From positions 3,472,001 through 3,536,000 of the forward strand of contig JBANAY010000004.1 in NCBI GenBank assembly GCA_037952775.1: a DNA stretch of 64,000 nt, in the 5' to 3' direction. The position numbers were made by a program, and so were the translations under genes. Below are positions 1 through 12,729 of this stretch, piece by piece (the first letter of the stretch is position 1; every line of letters starts with the position of its first letter). The notes beneath the pieces were generated by a model, which was not told where the DNA came from, made no database searches, and saw nothing but the letters and a program-made list of their open reading frames with translations. The DNA comes from Clonostachys chloroleuca (taxonomy: Eukaryota; Ascomycota; Sordariomycetes; Hypocreales; Bionectriaceae).

Positions 1-843
1 GGCTTGTCGTCGCCGAGCCAGTCCTGGAGGAGCGGGGTGTTGAGGGGCGCGGGGCACAGGTTGTTGAAGCGGAAGTTCTCGCGGGCGTGGACCATGGCGA
101 GCTCGCGCGTGAGGGCGAGGACGGCGCCCTTGGAGGCGGTGTAGGCGAGCTGCGGGGTGGCGGCGCCGACGAGGGCGACGACGGAGGCGGTGTTGATGAT
201 GGAGCCGCGGGTCTTGTTGTGGCGGCGGAGGGAGAGGACGGCGTGCTTGCAGCCGAACCAGACGCCCTTGACGTTGATGTTGTGGGTCAGGTCCCAGATG
301 GCCTCGGGGGTGTTGACGGCGTCGTCGTCCTGGGCGTGCATGATGCCGGCGTTGTTGAAGATGACGTCGAGGCCACCCCAGGCGTCGAGGTGCTCGACGA
401 GGGCCTTGACGTCGGCCTCCTTGGAGACGTCGGTTTTCTAGAGATGAGCGCTGGGTGAGCATTCGAGTTTGGGAGTTTGGGGTTTTATTGGGAGTATGGA
501 AGGTTTGGATCGAGGTTTGAGCAACTGACCTTGGTCTCAACACGGCCGGCTCCGGGAACGAGCTGCTTGACCTTGGCGAGGGCCTTCTCGAGGGCGGGCT
601 CGGAGATGTCAGCCATGAGGACGTTGGCGCCCTCCTTGGCGAACAGGATGCAGGTCTCGAGACCAATGCCACTGCCGAGTGAAGAATGTCAGTGGGCTGG
701 CTGTCTTGGGGTCGATTCAAGAAAACGGGATCGCGAGCTAGAGTGCTTCTAGAGAGCTTCTCCCGTGATGTAGCTTACCCTCCGGCACCAGTCACAATGG
801 CGTTCTTGCCAGCAAGGCGGCCTGTCTGTCCCGAGGAAGCCAT
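1..843 (-). CDS. short-chain dehydrogenase/reductase, C-terminus cut by window edge
   Basis: Classical SDR oxidoreductase using NAD(P)(H); substrate unknown. Three exons are visible: 843-779, 671-530 and 437-1, with GT..AG introns at 778-672 and 529-438, giving about 214 residues before the edge. Visible motifs: the Rossmann cofactor motif TGAGGGIG (residues about 18-25, spanning the first intron), NNAG (97-100), and the catalytic set S154, Y168 and K172 in YTASK. The start ATG at 843 is followed by a short N-terminus directly leading to the cofactor motif, as usual for the family. No signal peptide, so probably cytosolic. The missing C-terminal part would hold most of the substrate pocket, so no finer assignment is possible. 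Confidence 0.9.
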
Positions 844-2122
844 GGTGTTGACTTGATGCTGTACTGGATAGGTTTGCTTGCTTGCTGGGACGTCGGGCAA
901 GGAGAGCGAGGACGCTGGATGAGAATGGTTGAGCCAAAGAGCAGAGCCCGAGCTCGCTGGGAAATGCTCCCCCTCCTCTGCTCTTATCTTACGGCGGGGT
1001 TGTGTGTTATCGTGGGGCTGTATTACAGAGACTGATCGATGCCTGAGACACCCGACGCTAGTGACTTGGTACTAAAGGTTACTTGCTTTTGCCGTCGCTG
1101 CTAAGACGCACCCATTGTTGTCTCGTGTGGAATTGGCAAGCGGCAGACCCGGTCTCGAGCGTTGATTCGTCTTTCTCGCGGTAGAGATGCACGTTAGATG
1201 TCGGGATGGACCCTTGCCATCATCGTGCACAGGGTCATGTCCTAATTATAGAGGGGCACTGGTAGCTTGCAGTTCCTATAGCAGCTCGTGACCTCTAGCC
1301 TAGTCTCACGCAGCGATCCTTCACTTGTAAGCTGGGTGAAGATTGTACTTCGGATTCCCTGAGCCCGACGGCACGAGGGGACTCTTGGATGAAGCGTCGG
1401 ACTGGGCTGCGATACTGGGCCGGTCGGGGTTTTATCGCCGGTGCCGGAACTGCAAGTCCACGTCCATGATGTGTCATGGGTAGGGGGACATCGGGGCCAT
1501 CGTTGAGGTGGTGTGTGTGGGCACGAGATTAGGGCCATTAGTGGCGGCTCTTGCGTCAGATAGCACCTCCCAAGCCCAAGTTCAATTTACACTTCACTGC
1601 TGGCTGTTGAGGGGGAAGAGACCAGCCAAAAGAGGGCGAAACATGCCGTGGTTAGGATTATCTCACTGGCACTCTTGCTATTAGTTGCGGTGTGGCCTAA
1701 AGTGTTGATTAAATCAGTCAGCTGTTGGCTTTGCATCTCATTTTTGAGTCGATCAATCACGAGTTGGTGTGGTGGGCGGGATCGTCCGTTTTCGCAGAGT
1801 CAAAGAGGCTACAACGGATATCGAGATGTAATGTTTTAGCACAGGGAGGGAGATCTCTCTTGTCGTTTACTCCCTAATTTTTCTTTGCGAATTCTGGTCA
1901 TTGATCGCACATGTTCCCCATGAATATTGACTACTTCTGTCGCATTTTGGGTTACTCTTCTTGAGTTTCTTCATTGTGAGATAAGATAGCATACAACCTG
2001 AACACATGAATGTATTGCCACGTCTTGTCTTCCTCATCGACCAACCGAAGATGTCTGAACGGATCGGCAAAGGACTGTCACAGAGGTGAGATAAAATCAT
2101 ATCATAGTTCAACCAAACCCTC
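844..2122. other. intergenic, promoter side of the SDR gene and 3' flank of the next carrier
   Basis: No supported gene. Short ORFs here have no recognisable domain and no codon pattern like the neighbours. It must contain the SDR promoter at its left end. Confidence 0.6.
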
Positions 2123-3796
2123 TCATTCGTTCAATTTCCCCTTGTTCTCCTCATCTGCCACCGTCACAACATCTGCCTCGCCGTCATACCCATACTCGGC
2201 CAGCTGGGGATTGCGCCTGCCCCACCACAACATCCCGAGCTGTGCGAAGATGGATGCGAACGCAAACGCCGTGCACAGCGGGAACCCGATCGGGTACCTC
2301 GGCGAGTCAGCGACCCTGAATGCCCTCAGAGGGATGGTGGCATGGCCCGTGTAGACGATTGTCACCGTGAGTGCCACGATGATGGCGCGGGCCTCGGGCT
2401 CCTTCCGCATCAGCTCTGCCATCCACGCCATCAGCGAGGGGCCTCCGAAGCTGGTGGCGTACGTCAAGAAGTAGAATCCGAGCGTGACCTTGGGATTCGA
2501 CGGCCAGGCGCACAGCACGATGAGGATGGTGCCGTAGGCAGCTGTCGAGCCGACGCTGATCTGCCATCGCCACCGCTTCCAGTCGGAGATGCCGTTGAAC
2601 ACCAGGTTGCTCAGGATCTGGAGGGCATATCCACCTAGGGGGAGGATGTTGACCTGATACGTGCTGTACAGACGCTCGCCCGCGTCGTTCTTGAGACTTT
2701 CGAGGTAGAGCACAAAGTATGAGTTGGCGCGATGTGACCACGCGTCCAGGGCGAAGGCGAACAGGAAGAAGTACGTCACTGGGTGGACGATCAGCTTGAG
2801 CAGCTTGCGCTTAAGAACAGCTACGGGGATCAGCTTCGAGGTTTCGGACCCGAAACTGTCCATGCGCTCGCGCGACAACCTTCTCTCCTCTTCGGTTAGC
2901 CAATGCGCGCGGGTGTAGGCCGGGGTATCCGGGATGATGTAGAAGCCGAGAAGACCTAGCCCGATGGTGATGGCGCCCGAGATGATGAAGAGCCACTGCC
3001 AGCCTGCGAGTCCATGGACGCCGTTCATATCACGGTACAGGGCGGCCTGCAGCGCACCGAGAAACATGGAGCCAGCTACGTCGGTGACATTGAAGAAGGC
3101 CAAGCGGATCGCGAGCTCAGAAGGCGTGTACCAATTGAAGATGAGAGACACCATGCTCGGCCAGAAGACGGCGGAGAAGAGGCCTAAAAAGAAACGAAGA
3201 ACGTATATGGTCCTTGCATTCTTGGCCAGACATGTACTGTGGTTCACAGCTCTGGTTAGATTTTTCTTCTCCAGTTTGAAATGTTGATGCTGGGCCGGGT
3301 CTTGCAGCTTAATCGACTTACAAGGTGACAAAGAGACCCCATGTGATTTCACAGCTGGGGAGAAACCAAGAAGGCCTGACCTGTGAGTTCCGTCAGCTTG
3401 GATAATTCATAGTGGGCGCATGTCGAATATGCTTGCCTTTGTCTGTGCCAACTGTCCAGGGACAAGGCCGATAGCATAGCCGATAGAGAAGAAGGTGTTG
3501 AACTCGACCAGCTCATTGCCGTACAAGTTCAATGACTCCCTCATTCCGGAGACGTAGGCCTGAGTGGTGGCGGATTGGTCCATTTCCTTCATGATGCCAG
3601 CCAGAAAGGACCATGCCAGGAGGAGGCAGTCAAGCTTGAACAGAAGGACGTGCCGAGGGTCGTTGAAATATGGAATGACCTTGGACACATGCTTGAAGAT
3701 GCCGGCCAGGACAGTAGGCCGTGTGTCGTCGGAAGTGGTGTTGATATCATTGTCGGCCTCTGCCTGTACAGATGGCTTCTTCGAGATTTCGGCCAT
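2123..3796 (-). CDS. MFS transporter, Dal5/pantothenate-type (anion:cation symporter family)
   Basis: Proton-coupled plasma-membrane carrier of the fungal allantoate/pantothenate group, probably importing a small carboxylate or vitamin-like anion; substrate not determinable. I place three exons, 3796-3437, 3380-3322 and 3236-2123, joining to 510 aa. Intron 1 (3436-3381) has a GC donor (AAG|GCAAGC) and intron 2 a GTAAGT donor. The first ATG in frame is 3796, in a good context (AAGATGG). About 12 hydrophobic segments are visible, plus family signatures MDQSAT, YGNELVEF and RFFLGLF. It is clearly a paralogue of the single-exon carrier at 50052-51542: the exon-2 stretch reconstructed here aligns with residues present there. 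It stands head-to-head with the glutamine-synthetase-like gene. Confidence 0.92.
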
Positions 3797-5057
3797 CTTG
3801 AGTCGTGTGCGCCGGGTGCTCAATGGGAAGCAGAAGAGCAATCACGCTGGGTTCCATTGCCTGTGGTTGAACATATATACCTATGGCATGAAAATATCGG
3901 GATCACCCTTGACTAACAATTAGACTCAATTCGGAATTTAACTCGTAATAGGGTTTTCTGATGCCACTCTAACACCGGTATAAGTCTAAATTTACTGCTC
4001 TTTGTGGAAATGCTGCGTCGGCCCGGGCCCGACAGGCGTATTGCGTGCTTTGGAGCCCCGAGGACGACATTTGGAGGTTGCGGATGAATGGGGAAGGTTC
4101 GCAGTACTTTGCTTCATTGCGAGCATGCGGGTGATGGAATTCGTTCTAGAAATATTCTTAAAAGTGCCGAGGGAACCAGCTTCCGTCATGATATGGCAGT
4201 AGCTCGCTTTTGTACGGTTCCGACGAAGTAGTTCGGCAAACTTCTTCCATCTGCACCATTACACGCTATTGACGGCTACGGACGCCACGTGAGATGGCGT
4301 AGGTCAGCCCATGGCATTGTGAGCTAATCTGGTACCCATAAAACATGATCAAATCCATGCCTGATGAGCTCGGAAAATGATGTGTAAACGAATACCTTGG
4401 TCGTTGAAATGGAGCGTTTCAGCTCGAGAGTCGTGCTTAAGGCAGATGCTTGCCGTGATGCTGGCAGCAAGTGACCTAGTGGTAGCTAACTGGAGGCCTG
4501 CCGAAGCTAAGCAGAGACAGGGCTGGGCTGGCCGCTAAGCAGGCACGAGACTAGGCGTTCAAGCGCTGCAGCCAAGGCGACGGCACATGCCCACCACTTT
4601 TACCCCGCGCTTGATCCTGTTCTGACGGTTCAACAGCTACCCTGGCAGCATTTTTTTATCGCTGGAGCCACCGAATCACATGGACGGAAGCTATCGACGC
4701 GATCCAATGGATCTCTAGTGCTGCTGCTTGAACTGCTGCTGCAGTATCTTTGGTTGGTCCCCGCCTCAATGGCACCAAAGATAACAGCCGCTAGGACGAG
4801 ATAAGACAAGACGCACCAGATAACAACTGCTGCTTACTGTCTGGTATCGTCGTCGTCATAGGCACCTTCTCGATCATTTCCCTCCGCTTCCCTCTACCCA
4901 TTATGCATCCCGGGCCCAGTCTTTTGCTGGCCTCTCCCTCAACTCCTGCGCTCCGATCTGCGACGAATAGACCTACCGATATCCTTTTTCCCGACTGGCC
5001 ATCCCTCCCCACCGTCTCCATCAGTCCTAGCAGCAGCTTCAACAGCGAGCGACGAAA
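3797..5057. other. divergent promoter region between MFS carrier and GS-like gene
   Basis: No supported gene. It holds a CTG-rich tract at about 4719-4744 and a short perfect inverted repeat GATCCA-A-TGGATC at 4701-4713 containing CCAAT, a possible upstream element of the GS-like gene. A 186-codon minus-strand ORF overlapping the right end mirrors the GS-like exon 1 and is rejected. Confidence 0.5.
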
Positions 5058-6619
5058 ATGGCATCGGAAAAGATCACGGTCGAGTCGCTCCCCAGCCTCC
5101 TCGAGAATGATACCCGGGTAAAGCTGGCAGGTGTCGATGTCGACGGAATTCTTCGAGGCAAACTTGTCTCCAAGAGCAAGTTTCTGTCCATTGCGACCTC
5201 CGGTTTCGGCTTCTGCTCCGTCATCTTTGGCTGGGATATGCACGACCAGACCTATATGCGCGAGCTGGCAATCTCCAACGCGGAGAACGGCTACCGTGAC
5301 ATTCTGGCCGTCCCTGATCTCGACAGTTTCCGCCGCATCCCTTGGGAACACAATGTTCCTTTCTTCCTCGTCAGCTTTTTCGACCCCGACACGAAGGCGC
5401 CGCTGTCTGCCTGCCCTCGTGGACTGCTTAAGACTCAGCTCGACAAGCTGAGCGCCAAGGGCTATGGAGCTATGGCTGGAGGTTGCTAGACTTATTTATC
5501 CCTTTTCACTGCCTGCGCCTCCTCACTCACAGAATGCAGCTGAATACGAGTTCTACCAATTCAAAAACCCCGACCCTAACAGTTCCTCCCCCGCCGCATT
5601 CCTTCGCGACAACCCTCCTCACCAACTCCCTTCCCTGACCGAGGGCATGTTCGGCTACTCTCTCACTCGAACCGTTCACAACCAGGAATACTTTTACGAT
5701 GTCTTCGATACCTGCGCCGCGTTCAAATGCGACATCGAGGGGTGGCATACCGAATCAGGGCCAGGCGTCTTTGAGGCAGCATTGCAGTTCGGCGAAATCC
5801 TCGCCATGGCTGATCGCGCGAGTCTCTTCAAATACGTTGTGAAAAGTGTGGGCACGCGGCACGGCATTACGCCTTGCTTCATGGCGAAGCCGAAGCATGG
5901 GCTACCAGGTAACAGCGGCCACATGCACGTCTCCCTCGTCGACAGCTCGGGCAAGAATCTACTGGCAAGGGAGACGCCCGAGGAAAACCCTCAATGGAAG
6001 GATATCGCTGGGCTCTCCGACTTGGGGCGCCATTTCCTTGCTGGTATACTTGAAGGCTTGCCCGACATCATGCCCATCCTTGCCCCCACGATCAACTCCT
6101 ACAAACGACTGGTCGAGAATTTCTGGGCTCCCGTTACTGTTTCATGGGGACTTGAACATCGCGCAGCATCCATCCGCCTTATCGCACCTCCCACGGCCAA
6201 GGCCTCAGCAACCCGATTCGAAATCCGAGTTCCCGGTGCCGACACCAACCCCCACTTCGTGCTCGCCGCCATCCTTGGACTTGGTTGGAGAGGCGTAGAG
6301 CGCAAGCTTGCCATCCCTTGCCCGCCCCTAGCCGCAGACCAAAGTATTGGTGGCAAGGGAGACCAGGGCCAGCGATTGGCCAAGAGCCTGAAGGACGCGA
6401 CGCAGCGGTTCATGAGCAAGGATAGCATTGCCCGCGAGGTGTTTGGAGACGAGTTCGTAGACCATTTCGGAGGGACACGTGAGAACGAAGTTAGATTATT
6501 TGACGAGGCTGTGACTGATTGGTAAGTTCCCTTCTTTCCCTTGTTTTTTTAGGATATCTTTGAAGAAGCCCGACTGACAGTTTTGCAGGGAAATGAAACG
6601 CTACATCGAGACGGTATAG
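5058..6619 (+). CDS. glutamine-synthetase-like ligase (possible gamma-glutamylamine synthetase)
   Basis: ATP-dependent glutamate-amine/ammonia ligase of the GlnA superfamily, long GSI-like type rather than the short eukaryotic GSII. Exons 5058-5481, 5540-6521 and 6589-6619 give 478 aa. Intron 1 has a weak donor (GTTGCT) and a TGCAG acceptor, but it restores AGAEYEFYQF, the expected first metal-site strand; intron 2 is canonical (GTAAGT..TTGCAG) and leaves a 10-codon last exon. The N-terminal beta-grasp domain covers roughly residues 15-115. The catalytic domain shows GNSGHMHVSL (nucleotide/metal site) and an N-x3-PVTVSWG-x2-HRAAS-x-R stretch (glutamate/ATP Arg residues). Fungal relatives of this shape are usually not the housekeeping GS; bacterial relatives glutamylate putrescine or other amines. 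True substrate is inference. Confidence 0.93.
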
Positions 6620-7656
6620 ACTCTTGGAAAGTTTTAGCCCACATTTTCAAATACCCTTGGCCTGCCGTGAGTTCAATTTGAAGCTATTGTTAACTAGGTA
6701 GTACAAAATATATACATATGCGATATTGTTACCCATCCAGCTTCCATGCGACTGTGATATTATTCGTCCCATTCCACTTGCGCGAAAAGATGAAGTGATT
6801 GTTGTGGGACTTGTGCATATGGAACATCGTACACTCGTAGTTCTACTGGATGGTATGAGCGATGAGAGTATGAAGATAAAGATGATACAGGATGCTTGTT
6901 CCGTTGTCAAAGCACAGAACGACGTTCCGCCGTTGCTTTATCGATATGTTTCTGTGTCCTATCGCCATTGCTCTGGCATCTAGTAACACGTAGCTGAAGG
7001 GTGGAAAACGTATCGCCAAATGTTGGCAGTAGCTGTTGTCTCAAGGGCATCCTCATAGCCCAACTAAATGACGATCATTTGCCCGCCTGTGCATTTGGAG
7101 TGACCCATCAACAATGACGTTTGTGACTTCTCTGTCTTATTTACTGAGCCATGCTTACCGACTTGGGCATGCTCTCAATTTTGACCAATGGATGCGGTGA
7201 AGTGACAGAGTGCCTAAACCGGGTATCATTGCCTGCAGCACCCAGCCATGGAAGCCTGGCATTATCATAGCCATCCCGGCTTTTCGACTTGGAGTCCTCC
7301 CGATTATGACCACCAAAGACCCCGATACTGGATACGCTTACCGTAAAAACAGCTAGAGCGATAGCTCTGTTGATAATCATGGGGTGATCAACACGCTGGC
7401 GAGCCACTCGAGCGGGGTCCAGATGATGCCGTGCAACGTCTCGATGCAACTCATTCCTGTAATCGCTCGCCGGATGACGAAGCCAAGCGATGAGAATCCG
7501 ATAGCTGGGAATTTCGCCATCGCCCAATGACGGCGATGGCTCCAGTGTTAAACCTCCGCCCACCCCCTCTGCTTCCGGCTGGAGCAACCACAATCAACTC
7601 TTTGAGGGAACATCTAGCTGAAGGGGGGCAGACCGTCCTCGCAATATCAAACTACC
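6620..7656. other. intergenic, 3' flank of GS-like gene and promoter of M28 peptidase
   Basis: No supported gene. ORFs of 85 and 150 codons are present (the second on the minus strand, non-ATG start) without family resemblance. Confidence 0.55.
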
Positions 7657-10094
7657 ATGATTTCTGTATTGACATCCGTATTGGCCTTTACATCGGGCAC
7701 TTCTGCCTGTGCACGAGACTTCCTGGCCGAGACTCGTCACACGCATCGGAAGCCAATCTCCACGAGAGCCACAGATTGGCCTCCGGTCCTGACTGAGCAT
7801 GAGACAATCTTGGTGAACTCTTTTGATAACGTTACTTTGGATCAATGGTCCGATTACTACGGGCATCAGAATAAGCTCGCCGGCCTGGGGTATGAAGCGG
7901 CACAGTGGACAGCCGATCGCTTTAGAGAGAACGGGTTCGAGACACGCCTGGATGAATACCAGGTGTTCCTTACGTACCCTCTCAAGCAAGAGCTATCAGT
8001 CACTTGGGCAAATGGAACTTCGGAGCCTGTCAACCTCGCCGAGCCCGTGTTGGAAGAGGACGATGTGACAGGACGTCCAGACAACCAGCCCACGTTCCAC
8101 GGGTTTTCTGGCTCTGGAACTGGTACTGGAGAGTTCATATACGCTGGGTGAGGCGCAAAATTTCCCAATTGGAGAAAATGCAGAGATGTGAACTGACCTG
8201 GCGCGCGAAATAGGCGAGGGACATTGCTTGACTTTCAACGGCTGGACCAACTGGGCGTCGAGATCAAGGGCAAGATCGCCATTATGCGCTATGGAGGTCC
8301 CTTCCGCGGTCTCAAGGTGAAGAATGCCGAGCAGTTTGGAGCTGTAGGAGCCATCATCTACAGCGATCCGGGTGACGACGGCAATATCACTGCTGCCAAT
8401 GGCTATGATCACTATCCCAGTATGTAGCGCACTGCCTCTCAACATTTAGTCGTGGATTTCGATATCTGACGGGAGATTTCTCCATAGATGGACCTGCGAG
8501 ATATCCCAATTCCGTGCAGAAAGGCTCTACGCTCTTCCTCTCGTCTCGGCCTGGAGATCCTACTACGCCTGGATATGCATCGCATGAGGGCGTGCCACGG
8601 GCGAGCCACGAGGATGTTGTTCCCGGCATCCCGAGCCTGCCACTCTCCTTCGCGTCTGCACAGCCCTTGCTGAAGGCTCTGAATGGGCACGGCAGCACTG
8701 CCGCCGAGGTCAATCGCACTCGCTGGGTGGGTGGCCTCGACGTGGACTACTCGACGGGCCCGGCACCTGGAGTGACACTCACGATTACGAATGAGATGGA
8801 GGAGAAGATCACTCCCATATGGAATGTCATCGGGTATATCAATGGGACTGACCCTGATGATACTGTCGTTCTTGGTAATCACCGTGACACTTGGATGATT
8901 GGGGGTAATGGCGACCCGAACTCTGGCTCTGCGATTGTCGTCGAGCTCACCAAGGCTGTGAAGAAGCTTGTCGATTCTGGGTGGAAACCAAAGCGAAATC
9001 TGTATGTTGCCCGATGTTGTTGTGCTGGAGGTGCGTGGCTAATCATCTAGCAGTGTCGTAGCATCATGGGATGCCGAAGAGTATGGATTGATCGGATCGA
9101 CCGAGTGGGTGGAGGATAATGCCAACTGGTTGACCGAGTCGGCCGTCGCATATCTCAACATCGATGTTGGAGTCTCTGGTCCGCATGTTGACCTCTCCGC
9201 CACTCCGGAACTGCACCAGATTGGTGGTGAGCTCTTCAAGAAGGTCATTTTCCCCGATAAGGGTGCGTACAATGAGACCTTGTACGATTCTTGGGTACGT
9301 GACTATGAAGGCATCGTCGGAGTATTGGGGAGTGGTAGCGATTACACCTCATTTTTGCACTACGGCATCAGTTCTGTAAGTCATTCCTAGACTCATACGG
9401 AAGAAATTCTCAGAGATAGGCTCGATTAACTGTCTTCACAGCTGGATGTAGGATCAGGCGGTGGCCCGAATGATCCCATCTGGCATTACCACAGCAATTA
9501 CGACTCCTACCACTGGATGGCCACGTTTGGTGATCCCGGATTTCACCAGCACAAGGCGGTTGGGCAGTATCTCTCACTTCTGGCCTTCCACCTCCTTGAC
9601 GACCAGGTCTTGCCCATCGATGTTCAGAACTATGCCGTAGAATTGCGAGCCTACCGAGACGACCTCATCGAGGTCATCGACCAGTACGGCGCGACAATTG
9701 ACTTGACCGACTTGTCAAACGCCATTGAAGAATTCGCTCTCCGTGCAGAAGAGGCCAAAAAACTGGAAATCTCTGCCCTCGGACTGCACGATGATGCTCA
9801 AATTCAACTCACCAACAGCAAATACCGTGACTTCCAGCGTGGCTTCGTCTCACAGGGTGGACTGCCCGACCGGGAGTTTTTCAGACACGTTGTCAACGCC
9901 CCGGGACTTGACACTGGTACGTCGTTACCACGCGGCTCTGGTGTGACCTTGTGCTAATAGGACTAGGATATGCGGCAGTGACGTTCCCTGGCATCACTGA
10001 AGGGGTACAATATGACAGGCTGGAGGATGCCAAGGCATGGGTCTCGAAGACGGCGAACGGCATTCGACGAGCTGCTGAGATTCTTCGCGTGTAA
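7657..10094 (+). CDS. secreted M28 metallopeptidase, glutamate carboxypeptidase II / transferrin-receptor-like
   Basis: Zinc exopeptidase expected to remove C-terminal acidic residues from peptides or folyl-polyglutamates outside the cell or in the vacuole. Six exons (7657-8147, 8214-8419, 8488-9001, 9054-9375, 9442-9916, 9967-10094) join to 711 aa. A hydrophobic N-terminal segment ending near SACA looks like a signal peptide. The protease-associated domain carries RYGGPFRGLKVKNA and YSDPGD. The di-zinc site is complete: His in GNHRDTW (about 364), Asp in GDPNSGSA (375), the Glu pair in SWDAEEYG (412-413), Asp in YLNIDV and the final His in WHYHSNYDSY. A C-terminal dimerisation-like helical domain follows. 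Length and order match human GCPII closely. The acceptor at 9053 was chosen over one 3 nt upstream because it keeps the spacing before SWDAEE. Confidence 0.95.
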
Positions 10095-10952
10095 GATGCA
10101 TATACAGTAGACAGAGGTACAGTTGTCAAGCTCGTAGTGCACTCTGAAGCTATGTGTCACAATAGATCGGACTAAATGACAAAATACCATTCGCAAACTG
10201 ACTTGTTGATCACAAAATCCTGCCGAGACAAGGGAATGGCGGGTGGAATCTGGTCACTGTCCTTCCCAGACCAATCAATAAGCTTACATGAAATACTCCC
10301 CGCATAAGAGTTCGTGATAAGATCTCACCCCCGCAGAGCGATCCTTTCCCCAAGGGATGGACTCCGCTAACTCAACAAAATGGAACACTTGCCCTTCATT
10401 CTGGACATGGAGAGGAGAGCGTGTATCTACCCTTGTTAGAATGCAATCTTTATCCGGAAAACCTTATGAGAATTGTTATTCCCCTGTTATTCTTTCCCTT
10501 GGGCCGGATTAGAATCGGTTTCTCTCCACGCCCACACCCCGCCCATTGGCTCCTCGCCTGGTGCATCCGGCTTCCCTTCCACCTGCAAGACCAGGGTATT
10601 CCATCACTCCGCATCAATATAGATGTCCCATTGGGCTTTGGATCATCATAGATGTGTTTCGGACGGCACGTTGTGACGGTCGGGTGACACCGTGGGCATG
10701 GTTGACCGCTAAGCGGGACGACCAACTCGGTTTATCCAGTGCCGATGAATGCGACATTGGCTTTTCCGTTGACTTATCCTTTTCTCTGAAATGGCCCCTC
10801 CCGCCTCCGAGACAACTATGAACTCTCTCACGGATATGTAATGTAGGCTTGATACGTTGGGGCTCACTAGAAACACGGCCATTTCAAAGCCACCTCATCT
10901 GTATCCTTGCCCGCCCTAATCATCCTCCTACTAATCGCACCGTGTTGTTGAA
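10095..10952. other. intergenic, promoter region of MFS carrier
   Basis: No supported gene. Pyrimidine-rich stretches before 10953 are typical of fungal promoters. Confidence 0.55.
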
Positions 10953-12729
10953 ATGGCCACAATAAAAGCAAACGTTGAAGAGAAGGAGGTAGCCGGGGGT
11001 AATGTCCCCAGCTCCTCTCTCTCCACCGATCCCAACCCGCAGGACTGGGCTGAGCACTTCATCAGCCGGGGAGACGAGTGGCGCAACATCTACGAGCGAA
11101 AGCTCCTGCGCAAGGTCGACATGCGGCTCATGCCCACGCTGGTCATCATGTACCTCCTCAACTTCCTCGACCGCTCCAATCTGGCCCAGGCCCGCCAGGG
11201 CTCGCTGGAGGTTGACCTGGGCATGTCCGGGACCGACTTTAACCTGGCAACGAGCATCTTCTTCGTGGGCTACCTGCTCATGCAGCTCCCCTCGAATCTC
11301 GTGCTCACGCGGGCCCGGCCGTCCCTGTATCTGGCAATGTCGTGCTGCATGTGGGGGGTGGTGTCGACCTGCAACGCCGCGACGCACAAGTTCAGCCACT
11401 TGATCGTTGTCCGCTTCTTTCTTGGTTTCGTCGAGGCGCCGTTCTTCCCAGGGGCTGTGTTCCTCATGAGCTCCTGGTATACCCGTGCCGAGCTGACGCG
11501 CCGCATTGCCTGGCTGTACGCGGGGAATGCGCTCGCGAACATGTTTGGCGGGCTGCTCGGGGCGGCTATCTTGGGCAGCCTTGAGGGTTCGCTGGGCCTC
11601 GCGGGATGGAGGTGGTTGTTTATCATTGTAAGTGGATGAGCTGACGGGTATCGCTTTGGCGTTCAACGTCAAGCGACTGACGATTATCCCTGGTGCTGTC
11701 GTGTCCAATCGTTCCTGACACTGTGAACAGGAAGGAGTTATTGCCATCGCCTTCGCCATGCTCTCTGCCTTTCTTCTGCCCAACTACCCGCACACGACCA
11801 CCTGGCTCACACCGGAGGAGCAGGCGTTTGCCTCGTGGCGGCTTCTGGAAGACATCAACGAGGTGGACATGTACAAGAACGCGTCAATGTGGACAGGCGT
11901 TAAGCTCGCCTTCACCGACTACCGCCTGTACGTCTTCGTGCTCATGCAGCACATCAGTCTCATCTCACAGAGCTTCCAGTACTTCTTCCCAACCATCGTT
12001 GGGACCTTGGGCTACGGAAGGATAACGACGCTGTGGCTGACAGCGCCTTGCTGGGTGAGTTTCCGAGATCCAGCTGCCCATCTCCTTCGCATAACTCTTT
12101 GATCTATTGGCTGAACATGCTCTCCATACAGTTTGCTACCTTCCTCCTATCTATCTGCGTTACTCTGAGCTCGGCCAAAACAAAGGATCGTTCAATTCAT
12201 ATCGCCGTCCTCATGACAGTGGCTGCAATTGGAAACGCAATTGCAACAGCCACACCCGTCAAAGGCGCACGCTACTTTGCCATGTTCCTTATGCCCATGG
12301 GTTCCGTATCTTCGTGTAAGTCGCGGAGCACTAGAGAGAAGAAGGTCGGCAATATGCCAGGGCGTTTCACTAATTCTTCAATTCCTCACTGCAGACCAGA
12401 TCATCGTTTCGTGGGTCGCCAACTCCTTCCCTCGACCTCTCGTCAAGCGCTCGGCATGCATCGCCATCTCCAACATGATAGGAAACACGGCGACCATCTA
12501 CGGCTCCTACATGTATCCCGCGTCGACGGGCCCTCAATACATCCCTGGCGGGACTACCAACACCGTGATCTGCATGGTCGTTGCGGCCTTGGCGATAACC
12601 TTGCGGTATGTCCACATATGGGAAAACAAGAAGCTTGAGAGGGCGGAAGACGAACAGCGCGCGGCGGGAGAGACTGGTCAGCAAGGGACTGCCGATACAA
12701 GGTCGGAAGGCTTCAGGTACATTTACTAG
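10953..12729 (+). CDS. MFS transporter, Dal5-type
   Basis: Proton symporter of the fungal allantoate-permease group; substrate unknown. Exons 10953-11627, 11731-12054, 12132-12315 and 12395-12729 join to 505 aa; all introns are GT..AG with strong donors (GTAAGT, GTGAGT, GTAAGT). Visible signatures: the first-helix motif LLNFLDRSNLAQA, the helix-4 motif RFFLGFVEAPFFPG and WYTRAELTRR after helix 5. About 12 membrane segments, hydrophilic N-tail of about 65 residues and a polar C-tail of about 40. It is more distant from the carriers at 2123 and 50052 than those are from each other. No enzyme gene is closely paired with it: the peptidase upstream is co-oriented, with an 858-bp gap. Confidence 0.94.

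Noticed and set aside
4719..4744. CTG-rich tract as an expanded triplet repeat
   Set aside because: Only a few broken CTG units around TTGAACTGC; too short and irregular.
4791..5351. 186-codon minus-strand ORF before the GS-like gene
   Set aside because: Overlaps GS-like exon 1 antisense; no recognisable family.
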